From Anisakis pegreffii (Eukaryota; Nematoda; Chromadorea; Rhabditida; Anisakidae), in contig JAPYMA010000100.1 in NCBI GenBank assembly GCA_035041965.1, positions 1-64,000 on the forward strand: a DNA stretch of 64,000 nt. The letters run 5' to 3'. Below are positions 24,910 to 36,271 of the stretch, in pieces; the stretch's first letter is position 1; every line of letters begins with the position of its first letter. Both the position numbers and the translations under genes were made by a program. Under the pieces are notes generated by a model. It had not been told where the DNA came from. It saw nothing but the letters and a program-made list of their open reading frames with translations, and did not search any database.

Positions 24910-25829
24910 CTTTGATTGATTCGATCGTTCTTAAGCAACTGATTTCAGTTGACTATGATTGTCTTGGAACGGCAGTTTTAATGGTTCTTTCGTTCGGTAA
25001 AGATTGTACTATATTTAATTTTTGAGTAATAGCAATATCAGTAGATGCTAAATCATTAATGTAATTGTTGCTATCTGAAACTGTCACCGCATTATAAGTA
25101 ATGTTTGAAATGATTATAACCACTGTTCTAATAAAAAAGCAATTGAAGAAGGTTGCGATGTCAAACGTTTTTCCGTTTAAATTTCGCTCGGTCATCGCTA
25201 AATTCATCCCATTTGGTGATTCAGTCTTCTTCAGGAACATCGATTAATGACATTTTATCATTAGTACAATAACGGTTCACATAATAGTAGGGAATCAGTA
25301 AAGCCAGAGGAAACTATCAATGACGAGTTGTTTTTGGTTGTTGGTCAGTGAGCATAAATGACTGAAGCGATACAATGTTCAAAGCGTGCAATATTGCAGA
25401 AATAAGATAATAAATGATGTGACTGATTGCATTTCTCAAGTAATCGAATCGAATATTTCGCACAATTGTCATTTGACTCCCTAAGAATGTATCGGCGCTT
25501 TAAGATACGAATAAGAATTAATAGAGAAGACGGAAACCAACTGACTTTGAAAATATCAACTCTGAATGTCTCATTTACATAGTGTTATTTGACATATAAA
25601 TGCTGAAGATGAGAAGAGACTACGTACATGTAATCACGAGAATTTTGATTCGCTGAATCTTTTAAAACGATGTGAATTATCGAAATGAATTGTTTAAAAA
25701 AATATATTATGACTGAATTATGGCAGTGATTAGATTTAGGCACATGAAAACTATCAAATTGAAGTTGCAAAAGATGGAAATGATGGATGATGATCCCATA
25801 AAAAGATGATAAATCAACGAGAAATTACT
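24910..25829. other. Convergent 3' spacer of QRSL1 and parvin
   Basis: About 0.9 kb between two convergent stop codons; both 3' UTRs must lie here. A 95-codon minus ORF at 24953-25240 shows no domain or splice context. Nothing else recognised. Confidence 0.4.
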
Positions 25830-28800
25830 TCAGACGTGTTTATATTTAGTGAAAAGAGAATGTAAAACTCGTAGAGTGCTCTTCAGATCACCATTAACAA
25901 TGTCTTGCACACGTGCTCGAGGTCTCTGAACACCAGCCTCTGCCATTAACTGATATGCGAATGCTACATTGTGCACTTTCTGTTCGTGGGTCGACACCTG
26001 GAAGAGCGTTTTTTTTTTTCTTTCTAAAGGACGAAACGTTACGTTCCGATGAAATCTTTACAATCAACAGGAATTATTATCGTTAAATGATTGTACTGAA
26101 AATTTTCCAATTGAAAGAAGATTCAACAGCAGTGTCAGTATCAGTAATAAGTATTATAAATGGAATATTAATAAAATAGATAGTTTGAGATAAGTGAAGT
26201 GTCGCTCACTGACCTGTAGATGAAAACTGTAGAGTGGTACGAAGTAGCCTTCGAGTAAGCCCATCAACAGCACCAAATGAACACCGTCTTGGAATTGTGT
26301 CTCAAGATCACTTACTTCAAGATTGATCTTGTTCAGATGTTTGTTGCAAAACGCTAACAGTGAACTTTTGACGTGTGCCAGCTTATCTGGACCATAATCG
26401 AACAGTGTATCAAACGCATCACGTTCTCCCTTCAATTAATGTACAATTATATCGAAACAATCACAAAGCAATCATTACTTGTTCAGCTTCGATATGTTAA
26501 TGTAGCAAATTTGAAATCATCTATTGTTATCTATCACTTGAAGTTCAACAAAATTTTTATCATTAAGCCAAAATTGATTTCTTCTATCGAAACGGCAAAC
26601 TTGAATATCAGAATGCGTTCGTTCTTGACAAAACCATCAAGTCAATGATTTGTTGGGACAGGTGGAACACATAATCAAAAAATCATCATCAATAGTAAAA
26701 TCTCTGACAGTAACAAATGAATTAGATCGAGTCCAGTTGATGACTCAAACAATGATAAGTATGGCTGATAGGAATGTGAAGTTTTGAGCGGGTGCATTTG
26801 AAAAGCGAAAAATTTTTTGGTTCCACCGTGAAAGCAGTTCAAGAAACAACCACATTTCTTCGTTCGCCAACAAATGTTGAATTCAGTGACTTCTCGAATG
26901 GTCACTGGCAAATACTCTTTAAAACCAGTGTCAAGCTGAACCTTTGCAACTGTTCAGCGTGATAATATTGCTCAAAAAAGGCAATGCTAACTGTAATAAC
27001 AATAGCAACACCCGTGTAAGCACATGAATAACAACAGTAACGATGGTAATCATTTGAGATAAGTGATCTCACTTTAACGCCAAGTTCCACTTGGGTTGTA
27101 GTCAGTGGCTCGGTGACAATGTTCTTATGCAGGTAGTTATCTTTCTTCTGAACCACAAGCACTTGTGCGTTCACGAACTCTGGGAATCGCACAGGTGCTC
27201 GAAAGTGAATGGCGATCGCGATCAGTAATTGGATGATCGCAACAACATCCTGAATCTCATTCAATACAATTACCAATCATTCATTCACTCATTTAAAAAT
27301 ATCACTCTTCAAACGTTTCACTCATTGTCAGTAAATCTCATCGAAATCGCAAACTATAAAGTTTGAAAAAATGACAAATTAGTCTCCAGAAAAACGAACG
27401 ATCACATTGACAGAAATGATTCGGCAAAAACGGTGATAACGCCGATGGTCATAAAATAACACCGAGTATTGGTATTAGTGTGAAAATGAAGAGATAAAAT
27501 CTTTATATAATTCATTTTGACCGATATCAGTGCATACCACAAGTTATCTAACTGTAAGTTAGAAGACAAGATTTCAATTGTTTGTATGTGATATCACCGG
27601 ACAATGTGGTCGCAAACAGCTACATTAAAAGTACAACCCAATAGCAACCTTATTATGAATATTATCGGCATTCCATCTGGTTTGTTCATATTGTCCCTGT
27701 GCAATGATGCGATTCACAGTCTCAATAACGATATGTAATTTTTGCCGTTGACCTTCTTCGCTCTGTGACACTTCCGGTACTTCGATCTATCAATATCAAT
27801 TATCTTGAGAAGTGTTATTTTACATATCGAGTAATTCTCGTGAAGTGATCATTTCATTGAATATGACATTCTTTTTGAAAGCAAACTAAATCTGAGTGGA
27901 CGAAAGTAATCTCATCAAAAAAGTGTAACTAAAAAATGCTGAATCAATCGCAGAAGAGTGAATTTGTAAGTGCTATGAATTGATTTCACATGAAATGGTA
28001 TGAAACAAATGCTGAGAAGCAAACTTATATAAGTTCTATGAGGCCTCTCAGCCAAATGCTGTGAATCCCGAAGCTCAACAGAGTCTTGCCCGATAAATTT
28101 TTTTTTTCAACCATCAATTTTGATAGAGAATTGGTAATCATGAGGAAACAGATGAATTTCCGTTCTATGAAAAGAATATCATTCAAGAGTGGATTACTTT
28201 GATATTTGCCAATTTTTCGATGAGTTTCTGAATGATTTGACCATCGTAAAGATCTTCTTGAATGTGTTTAATGACAATTCGTTGAGCTGACAATTCATCG
28301 TTGAGCCATTGAATGAGTAAGTGGATTATCTCTTGAACACGCGGATCATCACGTGATTCATTCGTTAGGAAACGTTTCTCTTCACCTTCAATTTGATCTC
28401 ATTGAATATTCGATGCGCATCTTGATGCTGAGTTGTTGCTCGTGTAAAGCATATCGATAGTCATCCATTCAACAGTGTTTTCAGAATATTCAAGTAATTT
28501 CCGAGAAGTTGCTTTAAAAAAACCATCAACTGAAAAAGTGTCAAATGGAGTCCACTTTAGTTGGATACTTTGAAGAGTTTCGAAGGGAGTTAGATCATAT
28601 TCTTTGCATTATCGTACCCCTCCCCATAATCGTACCACAATCCTGCATATGCCGCTGATCGGGTTAATTGAATACTGAAGACAAAATATTAGATGATGAA
28701 CCTTCTTCTAGGATTAGATTCTGTAAAGTGGCAGCGACTGGAATAACTGATGAATCCAATGCATCGGCGCCCTCTATTTCCACCTGAATGATTCCAAAAT

Positions 28801-29639
28801 TATAAAATTGTGATCATTTGAAAGATACTATTAATAGTGTTGATTTTTTGCTAGCATCACTTTGATTGCTGAACGATCGTTGTCACTAATTACATTTTCT
28901 ATTGTTACTAAACTGTTCACTGGTTCGGTACTATCCACAACAGGTGATTAAAAGGTGGTTAAAAAGAGAATGTGATGGATGATTTAGCACAATGCGCAAT
29001 TGCTTGATCACTTTATGACGAGATTCAATCTCTCATCAAGAGTCTCAGTTCCGGATTGGATGTGAATGCAACCACTTTAGATGAGTTTCCAATGAGCACT
29101 CCATTTCCACCTACCTTTTTCTCCCGTCTCAGCGAACCTCTACTAATGTTTGACTTTGAATACATTGAAACATGAATGAAATATGAAATCGTTGATTGAT
29201 TTCTTGAAGAAAGTATGGCAATGATTGTTTCGAACAATAAGACACGTAATGAGTGTTAACCTCAATTGCTTCATTCTCGGCTTCTTGTTCTAATTGTTGA
29301 ACGTGTTTCTTCTTACGTCCGAGCGTACCAAACAAGAATTTTTCATCCTGAAGTTTGTTCGAATCCAACAGTGATGAATGGCTCTGCTTGAAAGTATTCT
29401 TGTATGACAATAGCACATGAGAACACCAACACTATTTGAAACATGTTCAGCATGCATGCGAACTAGTCAAACTTTTTCGTTTGAATACATTTATTGCGTC
29501 TAATGTTAAAACCATTGAAACAAATACAGTTTAATGAAGAGAAAGGCAAAGAGTTTCCAAAGAGCACTCCATTTCCACTTACCTTTTTCTCCCGTCTCAG
29601 TGAACCTCTACTAATATTTGACTCGGTAAGACGCGACAT
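25830..29639 (-). CDS. pat-6: Parvin / actopaxin (PAT-6 type)
   Basis: Focal-adhesion adaptor that binds integrin-linked kinase and actin; in nematodes it is needed at muscle dense bodies. Eight exons (minus): 29639-29583, 29347-29261, 28783-28702, 28385-28198, 27786-27649, 27249-27073, 26429-26214, 25997-25830; 370 residues, the usual parvin length. The short basic N-terminus contains FGTLGRKKK. The first calponin-homology domain (about residues 90-200) includes DLYDGQIIQKLIEKL, WNADNIHNK and HFRAPVRFPEFV. The linker QVLVVQKK follows. The second CH domain (about 245-370) begins at GERDAFDTLFDYGPDKL and ends with GDLKSTLRVLHSLFTKY. A 94%-identical copy of exon 1 with its donor sits in the intron after exon 2. 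Exons 4 and 7 use TTGAAG acceptors. Confidence 0.95.
29083..29154 (-). repeat. Duplicate of parvin exon 1 inside parvin intron 2
   Basis: These 72 bases match 29551-29622 at 68 positions, in the same orientation. The copied block spans the 3' two thirds of exon 1 plus the first part of intron 1, including the donor (GTAAGT in the original, GTAGGT here). The coding part (29154-29115) keeps the same frame, SNISRGSLRREKK. The copy lacks the start codon region and has no strong acceptor, so it is probably unused. Confidence 0.85.
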
Positions 29640-31628
29640 CGATGAACGAGAAGGTGCAGATATGAGTAAGAGGATTGAAATGCGGTAAGTGGATGAATAT
29701 TATGCAGTTCAGTGAATCAATGATCAATGTTGGTTAGATCAAATGAAGAATGCTGTAAGACGTTTGTGTGTCTATTGCTAATAACAACAATAGATTGCCG
29801 CACCCAACGCACACGCCTCGTAGAACTTTACAACAGCGATTCATCACATCAACGATGCATAGCATTCATTCAGTTCATCGTATACACAACACATACGCAG
29901 TCGATATCACTATTAATGCACATTGCCAGGTCTATTGCTAGTTAGCATTAGGATTGTTGTGATCAAGAACAATGCTCGAGAAAGCTTTTAGAACTTTTAA
30001 GGAATTTTCTAAAAGCACAAAGAGAACGAGCGATTATCATAATTTTCACAGAAGATACGTACAAAGTAAAAATACTCAATCAAGTCCTCCCTGATTAGTG
30101 TTGACTGGATTTTGTGGAATGCTAGCTATAAGTTCTCATATCTTTATTTAAGCTGTAGAGTTCATTTCAGGCTTAATATAAGTTCAACTTTTCCGTGCAG
30201 CCCAGTCATTTCTTCAGTGGGTCTGAGAGAGCAGATTCTTGTTAATATTCTTACAGTCTACAGCCAAATATGTTCCTCCTTTCAATTCTAACGCAAATGT
30301 CAAACGCTTGGCTTCCAAAAGATTCCTGCTCGAAGCAAAGTCGTTTCTTCAATAAGCACTGATGATAACAGCGTTAAAATTAACACCTCTAATGAGCACA
30401 TTCATTCTATTCAGCACTATCACATTCATTCTTCTCTCTCTCTGATTCTCGGCTTTTCACTCTTTCAATATATCAGTAGCAATAGCAAAGTTCGATTGCA
30501 GTGTTAATAGTTCAACTGAATTGTGTTGATGAACACGCCTCAGGCTCAAGTAAGCTCAATTTGTGCAGCTACTAAAACCCGAACCCTTTGAGTTACATCT
30601 TTTTACGACAGTGCTGATCAATATTTGACGGGAATTTTACGATTGCTTTTGGTGCATTTTCTTAGAAGATACACCACAATCGTCTTAGGATAATCTTAGA
30701 TCATCCACCATATAGGCAACATTATGCTGATTCACAACCACATCGAAATTACTATGAACATCGACTTACAGCAATAGTTCGATAACTCATCGGTTAATAT
30801 GATCGAAGTGTACATCTCATATCTGTTCGACTATATGCCTGAATAAGTTTGTGTTCATGTGAATAAAACATGACCATCCATGTTGGGAAGAGATACATTG
30901 AGGATAAATTTTCTGCTAATACTGTCCGATGATTGTAGAAATGGCACTTCGATAGTTTCAGAGGCCTATGACAAAGCATAATATGGCTCAAAACACATCC
31001 GGTTGATAATATTGCCAAGATGTCCACCACACAAACTGTTCTGTGCTATAATTTATTGACAGTGCAATGACATTAACTGTAAAACAGCTATCTTATGAAA
31101 TATGCATAAAGGTGCTTACAAAATTTAAAAATCCATAAAAGACAATCGTGTTATGATAGTATAATGAGCAAGATCAAACATGAGATAAAAGATGATCGTA
31201 TAAGGAATAGAATGCGATAAAAAGCATTCATCAAACATTATCAACAACACGGAAATGTTCGAAAAAGGTTCATGATAGTGGAAACTGATAAGATATAAAC
31301 TGGGTAAAAGAATATCAAAAAGAATAAGATAAGAGCAATGAAAACAATAATACCAACAATACCATTAAGGATTAAAATAAAGCAGCAGTGAGAAGTTAAA
31401 CAAGAGATAAAGTGCCATTAAATTTTATTGAAAGTTTAACAGTCGTATAATTGGATTCAAAATAATATGCATGTGCTTAAATAGGGAATTGAAGAATTTC
31501 AATGAAGTTAAACGCCAACAATTAAATGAAGATTTTTCCCAGATTTCTCCAGATCCGATTCCCCCACCGCTCACACTCTCGCTTGTCACCAACGAACATC
31601 CAAGTTTATAGTGATCAGGACGACTACT
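29640..31628. other. Intergenic, nothing recognised
   Basis: About 2 kb upstream of parvin without an assemblable gene; parvin's promoter must lie at its left end. At 30900-30970 there is a segment (AATTTTCTGCTAATACTG onward) that recurs at 32869-32920 beside the repeat array, so it belongs to a dispersed element. Confidence 0.4.
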
Positions 31629-31745
31629 CTAGCAGTGATGACCATGACAGCCATGATGGTATCCATGATGGCATGGACGATAATAGGGACGTTCGTACGT
31701 CTGCTCTCTGCAATACCCACGATCCTCTCCACAATGAAATCTCTC
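31629..31745 (-). other. Alternative last exon or separate Cys/His/Tyr-rich ORF
   Basis: Behind a perfect AAATTATAG acceptor (exon start 31745) a 38-codon frame runs to a TAG at 31629. It is rich in Cys, His, Tyr and Arg, with the core PYYRPCHHGYHHGCHGHHC. Phase 0 fits the donor of the small gene at 32015. The composition resembles metal-binding or short secreted defence peptides of nematodes, but no signal peptide is present in this exon and the codons are partly a simple CATCATGG-like repeat. The opposite strand is also open here. Confidence 0.35.
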
Positions 31746-31752
31746 CTATAAT

Positions 31753-32119
31753 TTAATTGCGTTCAGTTTGCCGAATTTCATGTCGGATGGTGGCGAATGT
31801 ATCTCGAATTGAAAATTTCTTGTTACGTTTCTGAGATTTCTCATGCTTCAGATTTCGAATCTTTAAATAAAATGGTTAGTTAAACTGTGATCAGTAACAT
31901 CGCAAGAGACCATTGTTATGTGGTGGTTCTAAAGAGCAGAACGACTCGCTCTCAAGTTGGTTTGAAACTTTGGACTTTTTGAGGAGTCTCTTAATGAGCA
32001 AAGAAGATTTTTACCCTCTCGTAGCCCCTTTCTTCACACGGAGGTGGTCTTGGACTTTCTCCATCTGCTGAATTTTTCGAAAGTTCGGTTTTTTTCAATT
32101 CGATCTCCTTCTCGGACAT
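31753..32119 (-). CDS. Small charged orphan protein, two exons
   Basis: Exons 32119-32015 and 31860-31753 give 70 residues. The ATG is nine bases behind a perfect AAATTTCAG acceptor, consistent with trans-splicing or a non-coding first exon. The donor is GTAAAA and the second acceptor TTTAAAG, phase 0. The product is hydrophilic and highly charged: an acidic/lysine-rich N-terminus (MSEKEIELKK), a SPRPPPCEE turn, then a basic helix-prone C-terminus (KSQKRNKKFSIRD). I recognise no family. A good acceptor just after the stop offers an alternative last exon (31745-31629). It may also be the end of a longer gene whose upstream exons I did not find. Confidence 0.45.
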
Positions 32120-32867
32120 ATTGAGAGCCTGAAATTTCGTTTGCTTACGGCAAGCAGTATATCGCATCTTACGAGAAGCTTTCACTCACACCTGTAGCTA
32201 GACCCTTCGGAAACTTCAAAACCACCTGATTTTGGCTAATCCTACATCTGAATCGCCTTGCTACGTTAATAAAATCTATCACTCGATAATAAAGTTAGAA
32301 GTAATTCACCAGCCAATATTACTGACTAAAGAATAGTAAACGATAAATGACATCCTTAGTGATAATAGATAATAAAAGCAAAGCATAAGTAATTATAATC
32401 AAATTTCTACGAACAACATCCTACTCTGAATTGTCCTTGTAATGCTACCGACTAAAGTTCGTCCGCAGCCACCAGACTATCACCTGAGTAGAATCTGTTT
32501 GGCTGGGCGATCCTTATAATCACGATTAATTTTACCACTGTCGCGACAAGTACACGCACTCATGCTTTCTCGTTTAACTTGGTGAAACTTTAAACCAAAA
32601 CAAATAACACAGAACAGTACGATTCATAAGTCTCACCAACGAGACACAGCTGAGCTTTCAATCAAGCAGGCAAGATGTCACTTATATATTGTATGCAATT
32701 GATGAACGATTATGATCAGACCTGAGTCTTTGCAAGATAACAATTATGATCATCCTTCCATCTTTACCAATCAAGGAAATTCCCTCAAGGTGAAGCGATT
32801 ACCCTTACGGGGAGGATCGAATAGGATAAGAGGACTCTTTGATGAGAAGAAATCGCTTAGGCTTAGG
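32120..32867. other. Intergenic, nothing recognised
   Basis: Sequence upstream of the 70-residue orphan gene. AT-rich in its middle (32270-32420) and otherwise unremarkable. No gene or clear repeat copies were found. Confidence 0.35.
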
Positions 32868-33490
32868 TAAATTTTCTGCTAATACTGCCCGATGATTGTA
32901 AGAATGGCACTTTGGTAGGCGCTCATTCGCATTCACATTTGATCAGTATAGATCAATAGATATTACACATTACTATAGAAATATAGGTTTGATATATTCA
33001 AGCCTACCGTACTCTCAGCTTTGCCCAGTAACATATCAGTGTTTATACATCGCTCGATTGAACAGAATCTCAGTATTCTGAAAACGAAAATTTTGCTGAG
33101 AAAGTCCGCCTCTGCGAGGAGATATAGCTGTTTTTCTGATGCGATAGTGATTACCACATTCAAGCCTACCGTACTCTCAGCCTTCAAGTAACACATTGAT
33201 GTTTATACACCATTCGATCCAGCGGAATCTATGCAGTTAGAAATATATATATTTTTTGAGCGATTTCGCTTTCTTGAGGAGATGTAGCTATTTTTCTAAA
33301 GCTATATCAATTAGCGCAGAGGCACTCATTCACATTCACATTTGATTAGTATAGATCAGTAGATATTATACATTACTATAGAAATATAGTTTTGATATAT
33401 TCAAGCCAACCGTCTTCTCAGGTTTGCCAAGCAACATACTGATGTTTGTACAAGACTCAATACAGTGGATGTGAGATTCATGTACTGATC
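32868..33490 (+). repeat. Tandem copies of the dispersed repeat family
   Basis: Three subunit cores (about 32995-33110, 33160-33250 and 33400-33480) carry the TTCAAGCCNACCGT, CTCAGGTTTGCC-like and CGATCCAGCGGAATC-like blocks. Longer flanking blocks such as GCTCATTCACATTCACATTT recur at 32920, 33327 and 40131, so the higher-order unit here is about 400 bp and contains two diverged subunits of about 190 bp. Confidence 0.8.
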
Positions 33491-36271
33491 TGTTTATTTA
33501 AGCAGTAATTCCAACTTATTACGAGTTCAATGCCTCTCTGTTATCACACATATCAGAAACGTCACATTCTTCCATCCTTAGTATCCTTTGATATAAGATA
33601 TAGAGTGCATGTTGTGAGGAGTGCGAGGAGATCTTGAAATTTTTTAGGGTGTAAGTTTGAGAACGACTGCTACACGGCAATCATGAGTACCATTTTCAAA
33701 CTTCATGTGTGCTCAAGTTTGCCTGGCAACACCACTGCTTCTTTTTAATACCTGATTCATCGAATTCTCAGATTTCAGAATAGTGTGCATCTTGTCGAAA
33801 GATTTTGCTTAGTTCAAGGGATTTAACAGATTTTCTGAAGATAATTGATGATCTTTCAATTGCTTGAACCATTCTGTAATGCCGTTAAATTCTTCACATT
33901 TGATCTCTATGGCGTGATCAATGACACTTTCCAAAGACATATCATTTGTACCGTTTTCACAATATTAGTATCCTCATTTCCTCATGGCTGTACGTCTACC
34001 ATTAGTACCATTTTCATATCAGCTGTATCCTCAGCTTAGAATCTTCTGAAATCAAACTGGAGAATCTTATGAGATCGGTTCTGGAAAGTACTCGCGAGTT
34101 GCCTCCATTGGAGAATTCTCTCGCTTAATAAATTTGTGTAGGTTTGTTCAAAAGCAAAAAAGAACGAAAATCAGTTCAGAATATAAGAGATTTTGATTGT
34201 TCAGTGATAGTCATCCAAGAAAACTGTTGGGTGTAAACTTATGATAAACTTACCAGAGCTTATTGACAAACGGACTTCTGAAGCCTTTCACAACAGGCAA
34301 GAATAGAATCTCAAAAGCTGACGTTATAAACGCACATAAATTTGCATGTGGTATTCTCACGAGTATGTCGTAGATACGCTGGAAGTAGCTACAGAACCAA
34401 TCAAATTATTTCCTTCAGATGCTTAACTGGATGCAAATGATCTGTCAGCAATCATAGCTAAAATACCGCAGAAAACTAATTAATATGAAGGAAGTCGCTT
34501 GAGCCATTAGAAAACTGATGATTCGTCGACAACCATCTACGTATTGAGATACAAACATCAGGAGCAAATTAACTACATTAACTGTATTATCTGCACTATC
34601 TTCTAATTAACTATATTCTCAGGCTTGCACAGGATCGAATTGATTTCTTAACTTTGTCTGATTCATTAATTCTCTGATTTCGGAAGTGAATGTATGCTAT
34701 CGGTCAACACTACTTATATTCTGTGCAGGCAAACCAGGAGAAGAGTTCCGTCCCGGATGTCGCGCATAAAACTCTTCATGAAAATTATATTTTCATTCAT
34801 GTTTTCCTTTGGTTAGAAGTGAAATGATCAGAAATGTCTCAGAATAATTCATCGATTGTCTTGTTCAAACAGTATCTGAACCATTAATGCTGAGAAATCC
34901 AACGATGACGTTCCCAAATAATAATCGTGTGGCGTGAACGGAATTCATATTTTGCATTAAATTTTTGACGTTTTCCTGATGGATTTCAATGGACTTTTCG
35001 TACCCCTGCGAATAATAAAATCGTTGGACTTTTATGCGCTAATGGATTCCAGCTCCGTAAAAGTATTTCGCTTATCGTCATTTTCATATCGCAATTCACC
35101 GAAAACCTCATTGATGATATTAATTTATTCGTCACACACGATAATTCTCGTTGAAAATTTCATAAATTCATCAATCAGCTATCTTTATGATTTCGAAATG
35201 GGATTACAAAAATCATGCATCACTCCAGCTGGTCTATATAATGTTCTTCAAACGAGGTATGAAACATTCTCGAAACCCCGTCCTGTTGAAAGGTATCTAT
35301 CGTTATTCTGTCGTGACGTTTTGATACCAGATTGTTCTCATCGAACCTTCTGACACCTATATTCTTGCTAAATCATTCTGCTTGATAAGCACTGCTCGTA
35401 TCTGGCAGTACTTTAGGGCTATCTTTATCCGGTTATTTCTTGCAGTGAGAAGAAAGCATTTGGTTGACAGATTCGGACTTCCTGAACTAAACAATTGATG
35501 CCCTCGTTTGGAAACATGCTGAAGTTGTTCATGTAGGCTGCAGTACTCATTTCAGTTGGGAATCATACAGGCCAACAACTGTTTCTATTGATTATTGTTA
35601 CATCATCAAACTTCGAACAAATTCATCGAGCATTTTCACGCTCGTTCCCAAGTTTGCAAGTTTTTTAAAGTGTTAAATTGCAGCTTCGAGATGAAGTCCA
35701 ACAAACTATGCTTGTTTTTGGTTCACGTGTAGCTAATCTTCCAACACTTGATTAATCTCGATATTTCCACTGCGACACGTTGAGCTTCATAAACAACTTG
35801 AATTGTTGCAGTTTCTCATTTGCAACGTTATATCACATCGCATCGTGCTTACAAGTGTCGGGAGGTTGGAGCGGGTCATTCTCTTGCGTAATAAAGGTGT
35901 GGATTCAAGGGTTCTGAATTTATTGGCGAATGAATTTTTCCAAGAAAGACTCGTTTCTGATAGTCTTGTCAGCTCCACTTAAACTTTCGCTTCCCACTGC
36001 AATTTATTGCATGTTTCTGAGCATTTCGCGTCAGTCACCCTCCTGTGAACCGTTGTCTCTGTGCGACAACGGTTCACACGAGAGTGATCCAGACGCATAC
36101 TAATCCAGAAGCATTCCCACTGACATGATTATTAGAAGCATTGTTTCCAATAATTATCCTCAGCACAAGTTTTACTTGAAATTCATTTTCATTAATTCCA
36201 TTAATTACTTCCGAATTTACACGGTATGATCGTTGAGAATGATCGAAAGGTTGATCAGACATGATTATCAG
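33491..36271. other. Repeat-derived and unassigned sequence upstream of the partial gene
   Basis: Worn copies of the dispersed repeat lie near 33700-33790, 34615-34690 and (inverted) 34730. A 124-codon plus ORF (34979-35353) has no recognisable motif and no splice context. A short exon-like frame at 35684-35728 (AATTGCAG acceptor, GTAGCT donor, LRDEVQQTMLVFGSR) is phase-compatible with the gene starting at 36272 and may be an upstream exon. Confidence 0.35.
36044..36078. repeat. Perfect 14-bp hairpin
   Basis: Arms 36044-36057 (TGTGAACCGTTGTC) and 36065-36078 are exact reverse complements around a 7-base loop. It lies about 200 bp upstream of the first confident exon of the partial plus-strand gene, in no other recognisable context. 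Confidence 0.85.

Noticed and set aside
26675..26911. Minus ORF between parvin exons 6 and 7 as an extra exon
   Set aside because: Exon 6 and exon 7 already join in phase 0 across a known conserved linker; the ORF would insert an unrelated stretch.
34979..35353. 124-codon plus-strand ORF as a gene
   Set aside because: No motif, no convincing splice sites at its ends, and it lies among worn repeat copies; left unassigned.
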